A stretch of 64,000 nt of DNA from Pullulanibacillus sp. KACC 23026 (GCF_029094525.1 NZ_CP119107.1:496001-560000), one strand, 5' to 3'. Positions 43,569-52,765 are shown, counted from the stretch's first letter. Notes: generated from the letters alone by a model not told the origin. Numbers and translations: made by a program.

Positions 43569-43602
43569 AAAAAAAAGACAATTTTGAATGGGGGTTCTAT
43601 TT

Positions 43603-43947
43603 GTGGATGAGAACTATCATGACTTAATCGGGGATATCTTAAAAAGTTCTGGTATGAAAGATAACATCCAAAGCAAGGGGAAGCCTTTACCTAAAAATTA
43701 TTTACAAATGGATGTTTACCAAAATTTTCAAAAGGCTGCTAAGGAGGCGGGCTATTTACCCCCATGGCTAAAATTGCAGAGAGACATTTCAAAGCTTGTA
43801 CAGACCTGCAAAACCCAGAGCGAGGTTGAAAAAATAAATGGGAAAATCAAGGAGTATAACAACATGTGCCCTTCAAAAATGCAAAGAATGCTCATAAGCC
43901 TAAACGACCTTGAACGAGCCAAAAGAGTATGGGATAACTTGGAATAG
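43603..43947 (+). CDS. DUF1992 (DnaJ-subfamily-C28-like) protein
   Basis: The sequence DLIGDILKSSGM...GKPLPKNYLQ...AKEAGYLPPWLKLQRDISKLVQ matches DUF1992, a small domain of unknown role found alone in bacteria and fused to DnaJ in eukaryotes. GTG at 43603, with GGGGGT about 8 bases upstream, gives the natural start MDENYHDLIGDIL; an ATG at 43588 has no ribosome site. It is a cytoplasmic, mostly helical protein, and monocistronic. Confidence 0.8.
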   Translation: MDENYHDLIGDILKSSGMKDNIQSKGKPLPKNYLQMDVYQNFQKAAKEAGYLPPWLKLQRDISKLVQTCKTQSEVEKINGKIKEYNNMCPSKMQRMLISLNDLERAKRVWDNLE

Positions 43948-44309
43948 AGGAAGGGTTTTATGATGGATGGTTGCCATTTGTTAGCCGAACAAAAAAAGGA
44001 AAGAGAAACCCAATCGTTGAACAACATAAAATGGTTTCAGGAGGTTGCTAGTCCATTAAGATAGTGGGTGAGCACCTATTTTTTTTAGGTCTAGGTACCT
44101 ATCTTTTATAAAAAGGTGCCTTTAATAGCCAACATTGTTCGTTTATTAAAAAAACTAACTTGAATACAATTAACGGAATAGTTAAACTAATAATGTATTT
44201 GGAAAGCGGTTACACAGAAAAGCGATAAAAGGAGGACTGTCCAAAAAATACATCAGGCTCATTCATCTTTTTTTATTGATTCCATGGATTTCAGAACAGG
44301 AGGCTTAAG
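43948..44309 (+). promoter_or_regulatory. Xylanase upstream region with cre-like site
   Basis: TTGAAT (44160-44165) and TAAACT 17 bp on form a plausible promoter. GGAAAGCGGTTACA at 44201-44214 matches the loose cre pattern TGNAANCGNTNNCA except for its first base. It lies downstream of the promoter, where CcpA would block transcription. No gene is seen in this 360-bp stretch. Confidence 0.5.
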
Positions 44310-46658
44310 ATGAACAAAAAGTTTGGCTTCAAACACAGTATGTCAATTCTCATGGCGGTGATCCTGGCATTCGGAGCGCTTCTTACTCTCCCTGCCATTA
44401 CCCCCGCACATGCCGAAAGCACCGACGTCAAAACAAAGTATACATTTGACTTCAACCCAGCGGACCAAGCTACGGAGCAATCCTGGTTTACTCCGTCATC
44501 CGCCTCCCAGGTTGCATGGAAGAGCGGCAGCGGGCTTGGTGTTGGGGATGATGATGTGCTTCAAGGCACCCATACCGGAACGGACTACACGAGTGCTAAT
44601 AATGCGATTCGTTTGACACTGCCAGAGGCACTTCCCGCGGGCTATACTTACAACATTCAAGTATCCTTTTATGTTCCATCTGCACTCAACAAAGGTAAAT
44701 CCACGATAACCGGACCCGGGGTTGTGTTAAACGGGGGATATTCCAATGGCCAATATAAGCTTCCTTCGAGTCCTGGAACTATTCCAATGGACACCTGGCA
44801 GACCGTCAACGTGACCACCCCTGTTATGACTGATGACCTAACGAGTGTCGACTTCCGTTTTGTGACCAATACCGCTGAAAATCATCCTGACGTTTGGTAC
44901 ATCGACCACATCGTAATCAGTCAAGTTGGCGATCCCAAGCCGGTACCCACATGGGATCTTAGCCTTCCGTCACTGGCTAATACCTATAAGGACAGCTTCT
45001 TAGTTGGTAATGTTATAGAGCCCAACCAGCTCGATACCAAAACGACCAACATGTTTAAGTCTTACTATAATGTTGTGACACCTGAAAACGCGATGAAGCC
45101 TGCTTCTCTAAGTACAGCGAAAGGCGTTTACGATTTCACAAATGCTGACTCCATTGTCAATTGGGCGGAGCAGAACGGAATCGCGGTTCATGGTCATACA
45201 TTAGTCTGGTATCAGCAATCCCCAGACTGGCTGAACAAAAACTCAGACGGAACACCGTTAACACGGAGTGAAGCCCGCCAAAATCTCCATGACTATATCA
45301 CAAAGGTTGCCGGACACTTCGCCGGAAAAGTCATTTCATGGGACGTTGTGAACGAGGCTTTGGACGGTGGTTCTCTCCCAGTCACCAATTGGAAGGATGA
45401 CGCCAGAAAGTCTCCTTGGTATTTGGCTTATGCGAATGGGGCGGACACATCTAAAGGCGAAAGCGGTGCCGATTATATTTACGACGCATTTGTCTACGCT
45501 CGAGAGGCCGACCCGAACGCGATGCTTTACTACAACGACTATAATGAAACCGACGCCTGGAAGCGTGAGGCGATTGCGCAGATGGTGGAGGACCTTAACA
45601 AAAAATGGCTCAAAGACAAACGTAACACGGATCCAAGCCGCAAACTGATTGAGGGTGTGGGCATGCAGTCTCATTATTATACATCTGGTCCTGACCCATC
45701 CCAGGTTGAAGCCACTATCCAACGATTTATTCAGGCTGGGGTGAAGATTAGTGTATCTGAACTCGATGTCGGCTACGGTTCTTATGGCGGGACAGCTTAC
45801 CCAACGCTGACTCAAGACCAGCAAGTCACCCAGGCCGACTATTACGCTCGCCTGTTTGAAATTTACAAAGCATATGCTGACCATATCCAGCGCGTAACCG
45901 TTTGGGGAAAGGCGGATTCACAGAGCTGGCGCAGCACCAACAGCCCTGTTCTTTTCGATAGCCTGTTCGCACCGAAACAAGCTTATTATGCAGTTCTTGA
46001 TCCGAGCGGTTACTTGGAGAAGCAAGGGCAAACCCCGCGCCCACTCTATGACTTGACTGTCTCGACGCCAGGCGCGAGCTCACTTATTGCCGGTCTTCCT
46101 GCTGTCATAAATGTTAAAGCCGCCGCTGCTGATCTCGGCAACTACAAGTTGGTTGCTTACCTTACCAAGGACGGTGTAACATGCAGCGCTAAGTTCCCGC
46201 TATTCAACGGGAAAGGGAAAATCGTTATTCCGCGCGCACCTGAAGCTGGACAGTATAGTGTTGTCGTTGACGCTTATAATGGATCGACTCTCTTTGCTTC
46301 AAAGGCTGTTCCATTGACGATTGCTAAAAATAAGTTCGAAGTTAATGTTAGCGGAACAACGCTCAACTACAGTCTCGACCACGAAGGAAAGGCTGTATTT
46401 AAACCTACAGTGGATCAGCTCCATGCCATTCTCAATAGCGATTCACCAACCATCAAGATTGATCTAAGCGGTGATAAAAACGTGACCGGCATCCGGTTCA
46501 CTGTCCCAACAGAGCCGTTTAAAAAGATTGATAAGACCCTTGAATTCACCGTTCTAAACAAAAGTTACAAGGTAAAGACGAAAACGATCTGGAACAACTC
46601 AGGTAAAACAAGAATTATCACGATTAATGCAAAAGGTCTATCCATTACAAATAACTAA
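44310..46658 (+). CDS. Secreted GH10 endo-1,4-beta-xylanase with accessory domains
   Basis: The signal peptide ends PAHAES. An N-terminal carbohydrate-binding module of about 165 residues (YTFDFNPADQATEQSWF...DVWYIDHIVISQ) precedes the GH10 barrel (about 215-570). The barrel carries TPENAMKP, HGHTLVWYQQ, acid/base Glu349 in WDVVNEALD and nucleophile Glu484 in VSELDVGYG. Two beta-rich C-terminal regions follow (about 580-670 and 675-782), whose families I do not assign. It degrades xylan outside the cell. AGGAGGC supports the ATG. The cre-like site upstream suggests glucose repression. No xyloside transporter or xylosidase gene is next to it. Confidence 0.93.
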   Translation: MNKKFGFKHSMSILMAVILAFGALLTLPAITPAHAESTDVKTKYTFDFNPADQATEQSWFTPSSASQVAWKSGSGLGVGDDDVLQGTHTGTDYTSANNAIRLTLPEALPAGYTYNIQVSFYVPSALNKGKSTITGPGVVLNGGYSNGQYKLPSSPGTIPMDTWQTVNVTTPVMTDDLTSVDFRFVTNTAENHPDVWYIDHIVISQVGDPKPVPTWDLSLPSLANTYKDSFLVGNVIEPNQLDTKTTNMFKSYYNVVTPENAMKPASLSTAKGVYDFTNADSIVNWAEQNGIAVHGHTLVWYQQSPDWLNKNSDGTPLTRSEARQNLHDYITKVAGHFAGKVISWDVVNEALDGGSLPVTNWKDDARKSPWYLAYANGADTSKGESGADYIYDAFVYAREADPNAMLYYNDYNETDAWKREAIAQMVEDLNKKWLKDKRNTDPSRKLIEGVGMQSHYYTSGPDPSQVEATIQRFIQAGVKISVSELDVGYGSYGGTAYPTLTQDQQVTQADYYARLFEIYKAYADHIQRVTVWGKADSQSWRSTNSPVLFDSLFAPKQAYYAVLDPSGYLEKQGQTPRPLYDLTVSTPGASSLIAGLPAVINVKAAAADLGNYKLVAYLTKDGVTCSAKFPLFNGKGKIVIPRAPEAGQYSVVVDAYNGSTLFASKAVPLTIAKNKFEVNVSGTTLNYSLDHEGKAVFKPTVDQLHAILNSDSPTIKIDLSGDKNVTGIRFTVPTEPFKKIDKTLEFTVLNKSYKVKTKTIWNNSGKTRIITINAKGLSITNN

Positions 46659-46761
46659 TCAGAGAAAAGGAGTCTCAAGCAATTGGGGCTTCTTTTCTAA
46701 TTTGGAGAATGATGGAGAGCGAGTAAAACAAAGTGTCTATTTACTTCTTTCACCGCTACTG

Positions 46762-46797
46762 TATAATGATATTAAAGTGATATCACATTAATATCAT
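46762..46797 (+). promoter_or_regulatory. 32-bp nested palindrome overlapping the SPFH promoter -10
   Basis: From 46766 to 46797 the sequence is a near-perfect palindrome: arms ATGATATTAA / TTAATATCAT flank a central GTGATATCAC. A TATAAT box (46762-46767) overlaps its left end, and the ribosome site starts at its right end. It is a likely operator; the ribbon-helix-helix protein in the same operon is the best candidate to bind it. Confidence 0.6.
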
Positions 46798-46809
46798 GGA
46801 GGGGCTCGT

Positions 46810-47670
46810 ATGAGGGAAAGATCGATCTTTAAAATGAATGGTTTTGCAGCGCTTATCATTGCTCTGGTTTGTATTCTTGGCGGGATTTATTTCATCTTCG
46901 GCGGATCAGTTGGAGGCGGGATAGGAGGAGTTGTTTTAATCATTATTGGTATCATTGTCGCCACCAGTTTAACGATTGTGCAGCCAAACCAAGCCAAAGT
47001 ATTAACGTTCTTTGGGACGTATATTGGTGTTATTCGTGAACAAGGCTTGTGGGCAACGATTCCTTTCACTTTCAAAAAAAGCGTATCATTGCGCGTGATG
47101 AATTTTACAAGTGAACGGCTAAAGGTTAATGATCTAGAAGGAAATCCCATTGAAATTGCGGCGGTCGTAGTTTATAAAGTCAATGATTCGGCAAAGGCCT
47201 TATTTGATGTGGAAAACTATGAGACATTCATTCAAATCCAAAGTGAAACAGGGATTCGCCACATTGCAAGCCGATATGCTTATGATCTCTACGATGACGC
47301 AGGAGAAAGCACCCTTACGCTTAGGCAAAATAGTGATGAAATTGCAGACGTTCTGCTTCATGATTTGCAAAAGAGGCTGGACGTTGCCGGTGTCAGTGTG
47401 ATTGAAGCCCGGATTATGCACTTGGCTTATTCGTCTGAAATTGCCGCTGCCATGCTGCAAAGACAACAAGCGAATGCGGTTCTGTCCGCTCGCAAAGTCA
47501 TTGTTGACGGGGCTGTCGGGTTAGTAAAAGCAGCGATTGATCAGCTTCAAGAACAAGAAATTGTGGAACTCGATGAAGAGAAAAAAGCGCAAATGGTGAA
47601 CAACTTAATGGTGGCCATTGTTTCTGAGAAAGGAACACAGCCTATAATTAATACCGGAACTATCTATTAA
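46810..47670 (+). CDS. SPFH/band 7 domain membrane protein
   Basis: The N-terminus has two hydrophobic segments (FAALIIALVCILGGIYFIFG and IGGVVLIIIGIIVATSLTIV). An SPFH domain follows, starting VQPNQAKVLTFFGTYIGVIREQGLWATIPF and including LEGNPIEIAAVVVYKVNDSAKALFDVENY. The C-terminal part has an Ala/Gln/Glu-rich helix (IAAAMLQRQQANAVLSARKVIVDGA). SPFH proteins form oligomeric rings at the membrane and organise microdomains. GGAGGGG precedes ATG 46810. A 51-residue DNA-binding protein gene follows 15 bp later, a pairing that recurs in Gram-positive genomes. Confidence 0.9.
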   Translation: MRERSIFKMNGFAALIIALVCILGGIYFIFGGSVGGGIGGVVLIIIGIIVATSLTIVQPNQAKVLTFFGTYIGVIREQGLWATIPFTFKKSVSLRVMNFTSERLKVNDLEGNPIEIAAVVVYKVNDSAKALFDVENYETFIQIQSETGIRHIASRYAYDLYDDAGESTLTLRQNSDEIADVLLHDLQKRLDVAGVSVIEARIMHLAYSSEIAAAMLQRQQANAVLSARKVIVDGAVGLVKAAIDQLQEQEIVELDEEKKAQMVNNLMVAIVSEKGTQPIINTGTIY

Positions 47671-47685
47671 GGGTTGTGTTGGTGA

Positions 47686-47841
47686 ATGAGCCGAAGAAAA
47701 GCCTTTCCGCTGCGGATCGATCCGCAGCTTTACGAAGTCCTGGAAAAATGGGCGCATGATGAACTGCGAAGTGTCAATGCTCAGATCGAGGTTATATTGA
47801 AAGAAGCTGCTAAGAAAGCAGGGCGGCTGAAAAAAGACTAA
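47686..47841 (+). CDS. Arc/CopG-type ribbon-helix-helix protein (51 aa)
   Basis: The short product begins [22 protein letters not shown] and ends [19 protein letters not shown] basic beta strand (KAFPLRID) followed by two helices is the Arc-like ribbon-helix-helix fold. The phrase [16 protein letters not shown] is common in small proteins encoded beside SPFH genes. It starts 15 bp after the SPFH stop, so the two are probably co-transcribed, and it may repress the operon through the 32-bp palindrome upstream. The ribosome site is weak, which fits coupling to the SPFH gene. Confidence 0.8.
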   Translation: MSRRKAFPLRIDPQLYEVLEKWAHDELRSVNAQIEVILKEAAKKAGRLKKD

Positions 47842-47869
47842 CAATCGTTAAACAGGAAGAAAACACGCT

Positions 47870-47908
47870 AACAGCCTCTCATTTGAGCCAAAATGGGAGG
47901 CTGTTTTT
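47870..47908 (+). terminator. Terminator of the SPFH operon
   Basis: AACAGCCTCTCATTT pairs (with one G-U) with AAATGGGAGGCTGTT, followed by TTTT. Confidence 0.85.
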
Positions 47909-48058
47909 CATATTGTGGCGGCCATTTAACAGAAGGGATGAACGCTAAAAACGAGTGGGTGACCGGTTGAAGGGACGTTCTCCCGAGGGGAAATAACTTG
48001 GATTAATTGTATAATTTGTTAACCCGCGAATTATCCTAATAAAAAAAAGGACCATTTT

Positions 48059-48553
48059 ATGAAAAAGTATCAGCCTCAGAAGCGACTTTTACAAGCTATG
48101 CTAGGTCTAAATCTATTGATCATCATTCCACTGATTTTAAGAAAACATCCAATTAAGGATTGGGTGATTGTGTATTTATTTAACGCCGGTACAAATATCA
48201 TAATAGATAATAGTTTAACGAAGAAGAAAATAGTTAAATATCCAATAAGGTTATTATCCAAAGTATATGATACACATCTATTATTTGATTATTTTTTGTA
48301 TCCGACATTTACCATTTTATATAATCAGTGGTCGGTTAAAGATAAGCCTTTTATAATAATAGGAAAGCTTTTTCTTATGACCACCCCAGCATTCTTTATA
48401 GAGCTTTTGGCAGAAAGAAAAACGGATCTGGTTGATTGGAGCAAAAAGTGGAAATGGTATCATACATACTTTAGTATTATTTCAAAGTCATTAATAACAA
48501 GGCTTTTTATTGGTCTCTTGAGATGGGTAGAAAGATCACAGAGAAGTGATTAG
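48059..48553 (+). CDS. CBO0543-family membrane protein
   Basis: The 164-residue protein has about four hydrophobic segments. It contains DWVIVYLFNAGTNIIIDN, LLFDYFLYPTFTILYNQW, GKLFLMTTPAFFIELLAERKT and WKWYHTYFSIISKSLITRLFIG, the pattern of the CBO0543 family widespread in spore-forming Firmicutes. No biochemical function is known. ATG 48059 follows AAAAGG. It is monocistronic. Confidence 0.8.
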   Translation: MKKYQPQKRLLQAMLGLNLLIIIPLILRKHPIKDWVIVYLFNAGTNIIIDNSLTKKKIVKYPIRLLSKVYDTHLLFDYFLYPTFTILYNQWSVKDKPFIIIGKLFLMTTPAFFIELLAERKTDLVDWSKKWKWYHTYFSIISKSLITRLFIGLLRWVERSQRSD

Positions 48554-48643
48554 TAGGATATAAAGGATCCGCCTGCTATCCAAATGGGACTTAGTGTTCA
48601 CAGGGAGCCGAATGCTCAAGCTGCCTAAAGGGATAATCGATGT

Positions 48644-48674
48644 AAAAACCGACTATTAATGTCGGTTTTTTTTT
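48644..48674 (+). terminator. Terminator of the CBO0543 gene
   Basis: AAAACCGAC pairs with GTCGGTTTT and continues as a run of T. Confidence 0.85.
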
Positions 48675-48859
48675 GGCTTATTATAGTGTGAGGGCTAATT
48701 GAGATATTCCCTTAGCGCTTTCATTCACACTGCATAAGTGCAACGCCGAACGTCATCTTTATTTGGTTCATCGGAGTTTTAAAGGTTTATTCATATCACC
48801 TCAAATGTTAAAGTATAAATAATATTTATAATTATTTAGTCTTTTTGGGGGTGTCTTAT

Positions 48860-49531
48860 TTGCAAGTTGAATTCATCATTCGAATTATCATTTCCGGAAT
48901 CCTTGGTTGCTTAATTGGACTGGAGAGAGAAAGGCGATATAAGGAAGCAGGATTACGCACTCATTTCTTGGTTGCAATTGGGAGTTCCATCATTATGATT
49001 ATCTCTAAATATGCTTTTAATGATGTTTTAAATGGAGACTCAACGGTATTAGATCCGAGTCGAATAGCTGCTCAAGTCGTCAGCGGGATCGGTTTCTTAG
49101 GGGCGGGAACAATACTGGTCCAGCGTCAATCTGTAAGGGGACTGACCACAGCAGCAGGATTGTGGGCGACATCAGGAATTGGATTGTCGATAGGGGCTGG
49201 AATGTACATTGTCGGAATTGTAGGGGCCTGTTTGGTTTTAATCGGTCTTGAATTACTCACCCATTTATTTCAACGGATTCTCCCCAACAAATCTTATCAG
49301 CTAATGGTTCAAACAAATTCAGATGATATTTCAACCATTATTGAACTGCTTACAGAATCAAATCTGACTATTTCTCAATATCAGGTGAAAATCAAACAGT
49401 CTGAGACAAAACCACAGTATCGCATTGATTTTAAGTTAAAGTTAGAAAAAGGAAAAGTTAATGAAAATACAATTACGAGTAAATTGCAAAAGTTGAATGG
49501 CATTTCTTCTATTGAATTTATAAATAGTTAA
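48860..49531 (+). CDS. MgtC/SapB family membrane protein
   Basis: The MgtC core is clear: FIIRIIISGILGCLIGLERERRYKEAGLRTHFLVAIGSS, RIAAQVVSGIGFLGAGTI, VRGLTTAAGLWATSGIGLSIGAG. Four to five TM helices are followed by a C-terminal ACT-like domain of about 80 residues. MgtC proteins modulate Mg2+ homeostasis and membrane potential. TTG 48860, with GGGGGTG about 7 bases upstream, is preferred to the TTG at 48845. It is monocistronic and is followed by an interspersed repeat. Confidence 0.9.
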   Translation: MQVEFIIRIIISGILGCLIGLERERRYKEAGLRTHFLVAIGSSIIMIISKYAFNDVLNGDSTVLDPSRIAAQVVSGIGFLGAGTILVQRQSVRGLTTAAGLWATSGIGLSIGAGMYIVGIVGACLVLIGLELLTHLFQRILPNKSYQLMVQTNSDDISTIIELLTESNLTISQYQVKIKQSETKPQYRIDFKLKLEKGKVNENTITSKLQKLNGISSIEFINS

Positions 49532-49532
49532 A

Positions 49533-49813
49533 AGGCTGGGAGAAACGTAGTTGATGACTAGAAAAAACCGAACTTATTCACACCTTTTAACGTGATGGGT
49601 TCGGTTTTGCTTTTATCATTTATGAAACGCTAGTCAAAATACGGCGCATTCCGCGCTCACGGCCTCAGCTTCCATAGCAAGGAAAACGCTTGCTTGCAGG
49701 GTCTTCGGACACGTGCTGTTCCCGCAGGAGTCTCCGTATTTTGACCACGCTTCCTATTTGTAAAAGTTTATTGTTCGGAATTTAAGTCAGTTAGTTTCGT
49801 TTTGCCCGGCCTT
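49533..49813 (-). repeat. ~290-bp interspersed repeat, copy B
   Basis: The sequence is the reverse complement of copy A (18307-18609), with shared blocks TTCGGACACGTGCTGTTCCC, TATTCACACCTTTTAACGTG and TAAGTCAGTTAGTTTCGTTT. The central block is more diverged. Confidence 0.85.
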
Positions 49814-49827
49814 CATTTCATCAAGAG

Positions 49828-50055
49828 TTATTTGGCTCGTTTGAACAAAGCTTTGCCTTTGGTGTAGACGAATCTTTCCCATCTTGCTAACAAGCCGTTT
49901 CCATTTTCACCAGCTTCTATTTTAGCGGCGTGAGCTTTATGGAATTCTGCAACTCTTTTATTAGGTTGAGTTTGCCAATTGTTGGTCTTCTTATGGAGTT
50001 CCGCAACCCGCTCATGATGTTTGTTGTGCCAGGAAGCACCGTCAACATGGTTCAT
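49828..50055 (-). CDS. Small His/Lys-rich hydrophilic protein (75 aa)
   Basis: A strong ribosome site (GAAGGAGGG) precedes the ATG, so I consider it real although no family is recognised. The product begins MNHVDGASWHNKHHERVAEL and repeats a motif: ERVAELHKK and KRVAEFHKAH. It has no signal peptide or TM helix and is strongly basic. It may be a small spore or nucleoid-associated protein, which is inference. Confidence 0.6.
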   Translation of the reverse strand: MNHVDGASWHNKHHERVAELHKKTNNWQTQPNKRVAEFHKAHAAKIEAGENGNGLLARWERFVYTKGKALFKRAK

Positions 50056-50216
50056 TCGTCTTTCCCTCCTTCAATTCAGTTGCTTATTTCACTTTATTAT
50101 ATCGCCAAGTGGGATAAAAAAGTAGACTTTGTAAAAAAATACTATGAGACAGTTGGTACAAAAGTGGCAATGGCTGCGCTTTATTTGAGCTGTTAAAACA
50201 GACAAATTAGGAAGTT

Positions 50217-51048
50217 TGTAAGAGCGGTGGTAACTTGCTCTTTTTTTTCGCAAGTGTGAACCTAATCCTCACATGCGGCGAATGGAGGCAAAATTTCTTC
50301 AAACGCCGCAACTGCGCCTAACGGGTTTACTTGTGAGATGCAAAACGCCAATTATCCCCTTAAATCACCCTACTATTCACAATAAAATCACAGAAAGAAA
50401 AGACTAGTAAACGTCAAAACAACCGAGTCTTTTGAGATTCGGTTGTTTTATTTTCATAAAAGGCAATCGATTACCTCTTTCATCAAATGGCTAGAACGAA
50501 CTTTCTAAATAAGCGGAGAAATTCCGCTTATTTAGAAATCAACAGTGATAATAGCTAAAATAGACGGAAAAATTCCGCCTATTGAATCGAAAAACATGAA
50601 AATGGGTCATTTCTTTTTGTTTAAACGGAAAAACTCCGCTTATTTTAACTATCACAGGTTACTCTAAAATTTCTTGTTAACCATGACAGTCCGTTTTTTA
50701 CTTTAAGAACCATTCGATAATCCAACTTTTATTTTAGCATATAGATCCAAATGGCTTGGTAATCACCCTACCTTTCACTTGCTCAATCATCGGTTAATTC
50801 ACACACTTCCAATAATTATATCCACCCATGTAAATTAAACTGTGATTTACGGATGAAATGGTTAATCAACATTGATATTACAATACAAATCGCACGGTGA
50901 ATGACTACGTGAAAAGCCGTGCGATTTACCTTGATAGTTAATTGTTTGCACCTCTGAAGTGAACCCGTTAAACTGCGCCATTGAGGTTATCTGTTAGAGC
51001 TACAAACGTTACGAAATGAGTCTTGCAAACAATAGCACGCAAAAAAAG
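50217..51048. other. 830-bp noncoding region rich in hairpins
   Basis: No gene is supported. Hairpins include AAGAGC/GCTCTT plus T run (about 50219-50249) and AAAACAACCGA/TCGGTTGTTTT (50417-50449). Three related palindromes with CGGA...TCCG cores lie at 50505-50535, 50555-50585 and 50620-50645, and AAATCGCACGG/CCGTGCGATTT at 50887-50927. The first two look like terminators. Confidence 0.6.
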
Positions 51049-51124
51049 AAACAGGAGAACCGTCCCCCTGTTTCCAAAAAAGAAACGGGAGAACCGTCCC
51101 CGCGTTTCATTCCCGCGTTTCATT
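51049..51124 (-). repeat. GGGGACGG hairpin repeats fused to the DHA2 exporter stop
   Basis: Copies of GAAACGGGAGAACCGTCCCC end CGCGTTTCATT. On the minus strand the exporter's TGA stop (51120-51122) is the first triplet of TGAAACGCGGG. Confidence 0.85.
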
Positions 51125-52646
51125 CTTCTGGTTTTGATAATAGGATTTCTTTTTTTAGGAACCAACACAATAGGAATGAGATGATGGTGAGGATAAAGGC
51201 GCACATATAGATGTGTTGGAAGGCATCGACAAATAAAGTTTTAATAGTAGTTAGTAATTCAGGGGGCAGCCCTTTAGGAATGCCTGAAGCGGCCAGTCCA
51301 CTCTTATTAGCGAGCATACCGGGTGGCAGTTTATTGCTGATCCCTTCTAGGTTCTTTGTAAGGGTCGAGGATAAAAGGTTACCAAATATACTTACCCCGA
51401 CGGTCGCACCAATGGTTTGGAATAAAGGCACGGTTGCTAAAGCGACACCTTGGTGTTCTTTGGGCACCGATTCCTGAACAATCAGGTTGTCGCCACCGAA
51501 CAGGGCACCGAGCCCAAGACCCGCTATTAAGAAGTAGATAATAATCTGAATAATAGTGGTGTGAATGTTAATATGGGCAAATAAATAAAAGCCAATAACA
51601 GGCATGATGAAGGCGATGCCGAAGAGCTCACGATACCTGACTTTTGTTAATAAGACCCCACAGACCATTGACGAAGCAATTGCTCCTACCATCATAGGCA
51701 AGGTTAAGTAACCTGCTTCAGTTGGCGTAAGTCCTAATACGTTTTGGGCGAAATAAGGGAAGGATGAGAAGGAGCCCATCAGCCCAAGACCAACAACAAA
51801 AACAATTAATGACAAGACTAATATGTTTCGATTTTTAAATAAAAATAATGGCATCATCGGTTCTTTTACTTTGGATTCGACCCAAATGAAGGCACCAATT
51901 AGAACAACACCTAGAATGAGTAATCCAACTATAAGAGGAGAGGTCCATGTATAGCCTTCATTTTCGATTAAGACAGGCGAAATTAGGAGGGAAATAATCC
52001 CAGTCATCAAGAGAAGGGAACCAGCCCAGTCAATGGTGACCTTCTGCCTCTTAGAAGGTTCCTTCAATCCAATGAATAAGAAGAGAGCGGCAAGGACACC
52101 AACAGGAATGTTAATAAAGAAAATCCAATTCCAGCTGGCCTGATCGACAAAGAATCCACCCATCAAGGGGCCGAGCAACATTGGAATAAACATAATCGGC
52201 CCCATAAAGCCTTGAACCTTTGCCCGTTGCTCGATCGGGAAGAGATCACCTGAAATCGTCATCGCTAAAGGCATCAGCCCCCCAGCTCCAAGTCCCTGAA
52301 TCCCTCGACCGATCAAAAGAAAGGTCATCGAATGAGAAAATCCACAAACGATCGATCCCCCTATAAAAAGTCCTACAGCAATTAAATAAATCGGTTTTCG
52401 GCCGTACAAATCAGCGAGCTTTCCTAAAATCGGCATAAAGGAGGACATCGCGAGCATATAGACCCCAGCTACCCATCCATAAAGGGACAGACCGCCAAGA
52501 TCCCGAATAATCGTCGGCAACGCCGTATTTACAACCGTTTCATCTAATTCAGAAAAAATCATCCCTAACATTAAACCAATTAAAACGAGAACCTTACTAC
52601 TTTTATTCTCACCAAGCCTACCTTTAGAAGCAATTGTATTATCCAC
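51120..52646 (-). CDS. DHA2-family MFS drug exporter (14 TM)
   Basis: At 508 residues, with about 14 hydrophobic helices, it shows the DHA2 motifs: FSELDETVVNTALPTIIRDLGG (motif D1), GKLADLYGRKP (motif A) and MLLGPLMGGFFVDQASWNWIFFINIPVG (motif C). It belongs to the EmrB/QacA group of H+-coupled exporters. The start is GTG, after GAAAGGA. No regulator is adjacent. The substrate is unknown. Confidence 0.92.
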   Translation of the reverse strand: MDNTIASKGRLGENKSSKVLVLIGLMLGMIFSELDETVVNTALPTIIRDLGGLSLYGWVAGVYMLAMSSFMPILGKLADLYGRKPIYLIAVGLFIGGSIVCGFSHSMTFLLIGRGIQGLGAGGLMPLAMTISGDLFPIEQRAKVQGFMGPIMFIPMLLGPLMGGFFVDQASWNWIFFINIPVGVLAALFLFIGLKEPSKRQKVTIDWAGSLLLMTGIISLLISPVLIENEGYTWTSPLIVGLLILGVVLIGAFIWVESKVKEPMMPLFLFKNRNILVLSLIVFVVGLGLMGSFSSFPYFAQNVLGLTPTEAGYLTLPMMVGAIASSMVCGVLLTKVRYRELFGIAFIMPVIGFYLFAHINIHTTIIQIIIYFLIAGLGLGALFGGDNLIVQESVPKEHQGVALATVPLFQTIGATVGVSIFGNLLSSTLTKNLEGISNKLPPGMLANKSGLAASGIPKGLPPELLTTIKTLFVDAFQHIYMCAFILTIISFLLCWFLKKEILLSKPEE

Positions 52647-52730
52647 GGATTTAGTCCTTTCATTTGGTTATTAAGATATTTAATAGAATAAACATGAAGT
52701 ATGAACTCTATATGAACAGAACGGAACGCG

Positions 52731-52765
52731 GGGACGGAACGCGGGGACGGTTCTCCCGTTTCATC
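52731..52765 (+). repeat. GGGGACGG hairpin repeat
   Basis: GGAACGCGGGGACGGAACGC continues to CCCGTTTCATC, between the divergent exporter and radical SAM genes. Confidence 0.8.

Noticed and set aside
45336-45884. 182-aa protein antisense to the xylanase gene
   Set aside because: It is the mirror of the GH10 coding frame, which has intact catalytic motifs; nothing supports the antisense frame.
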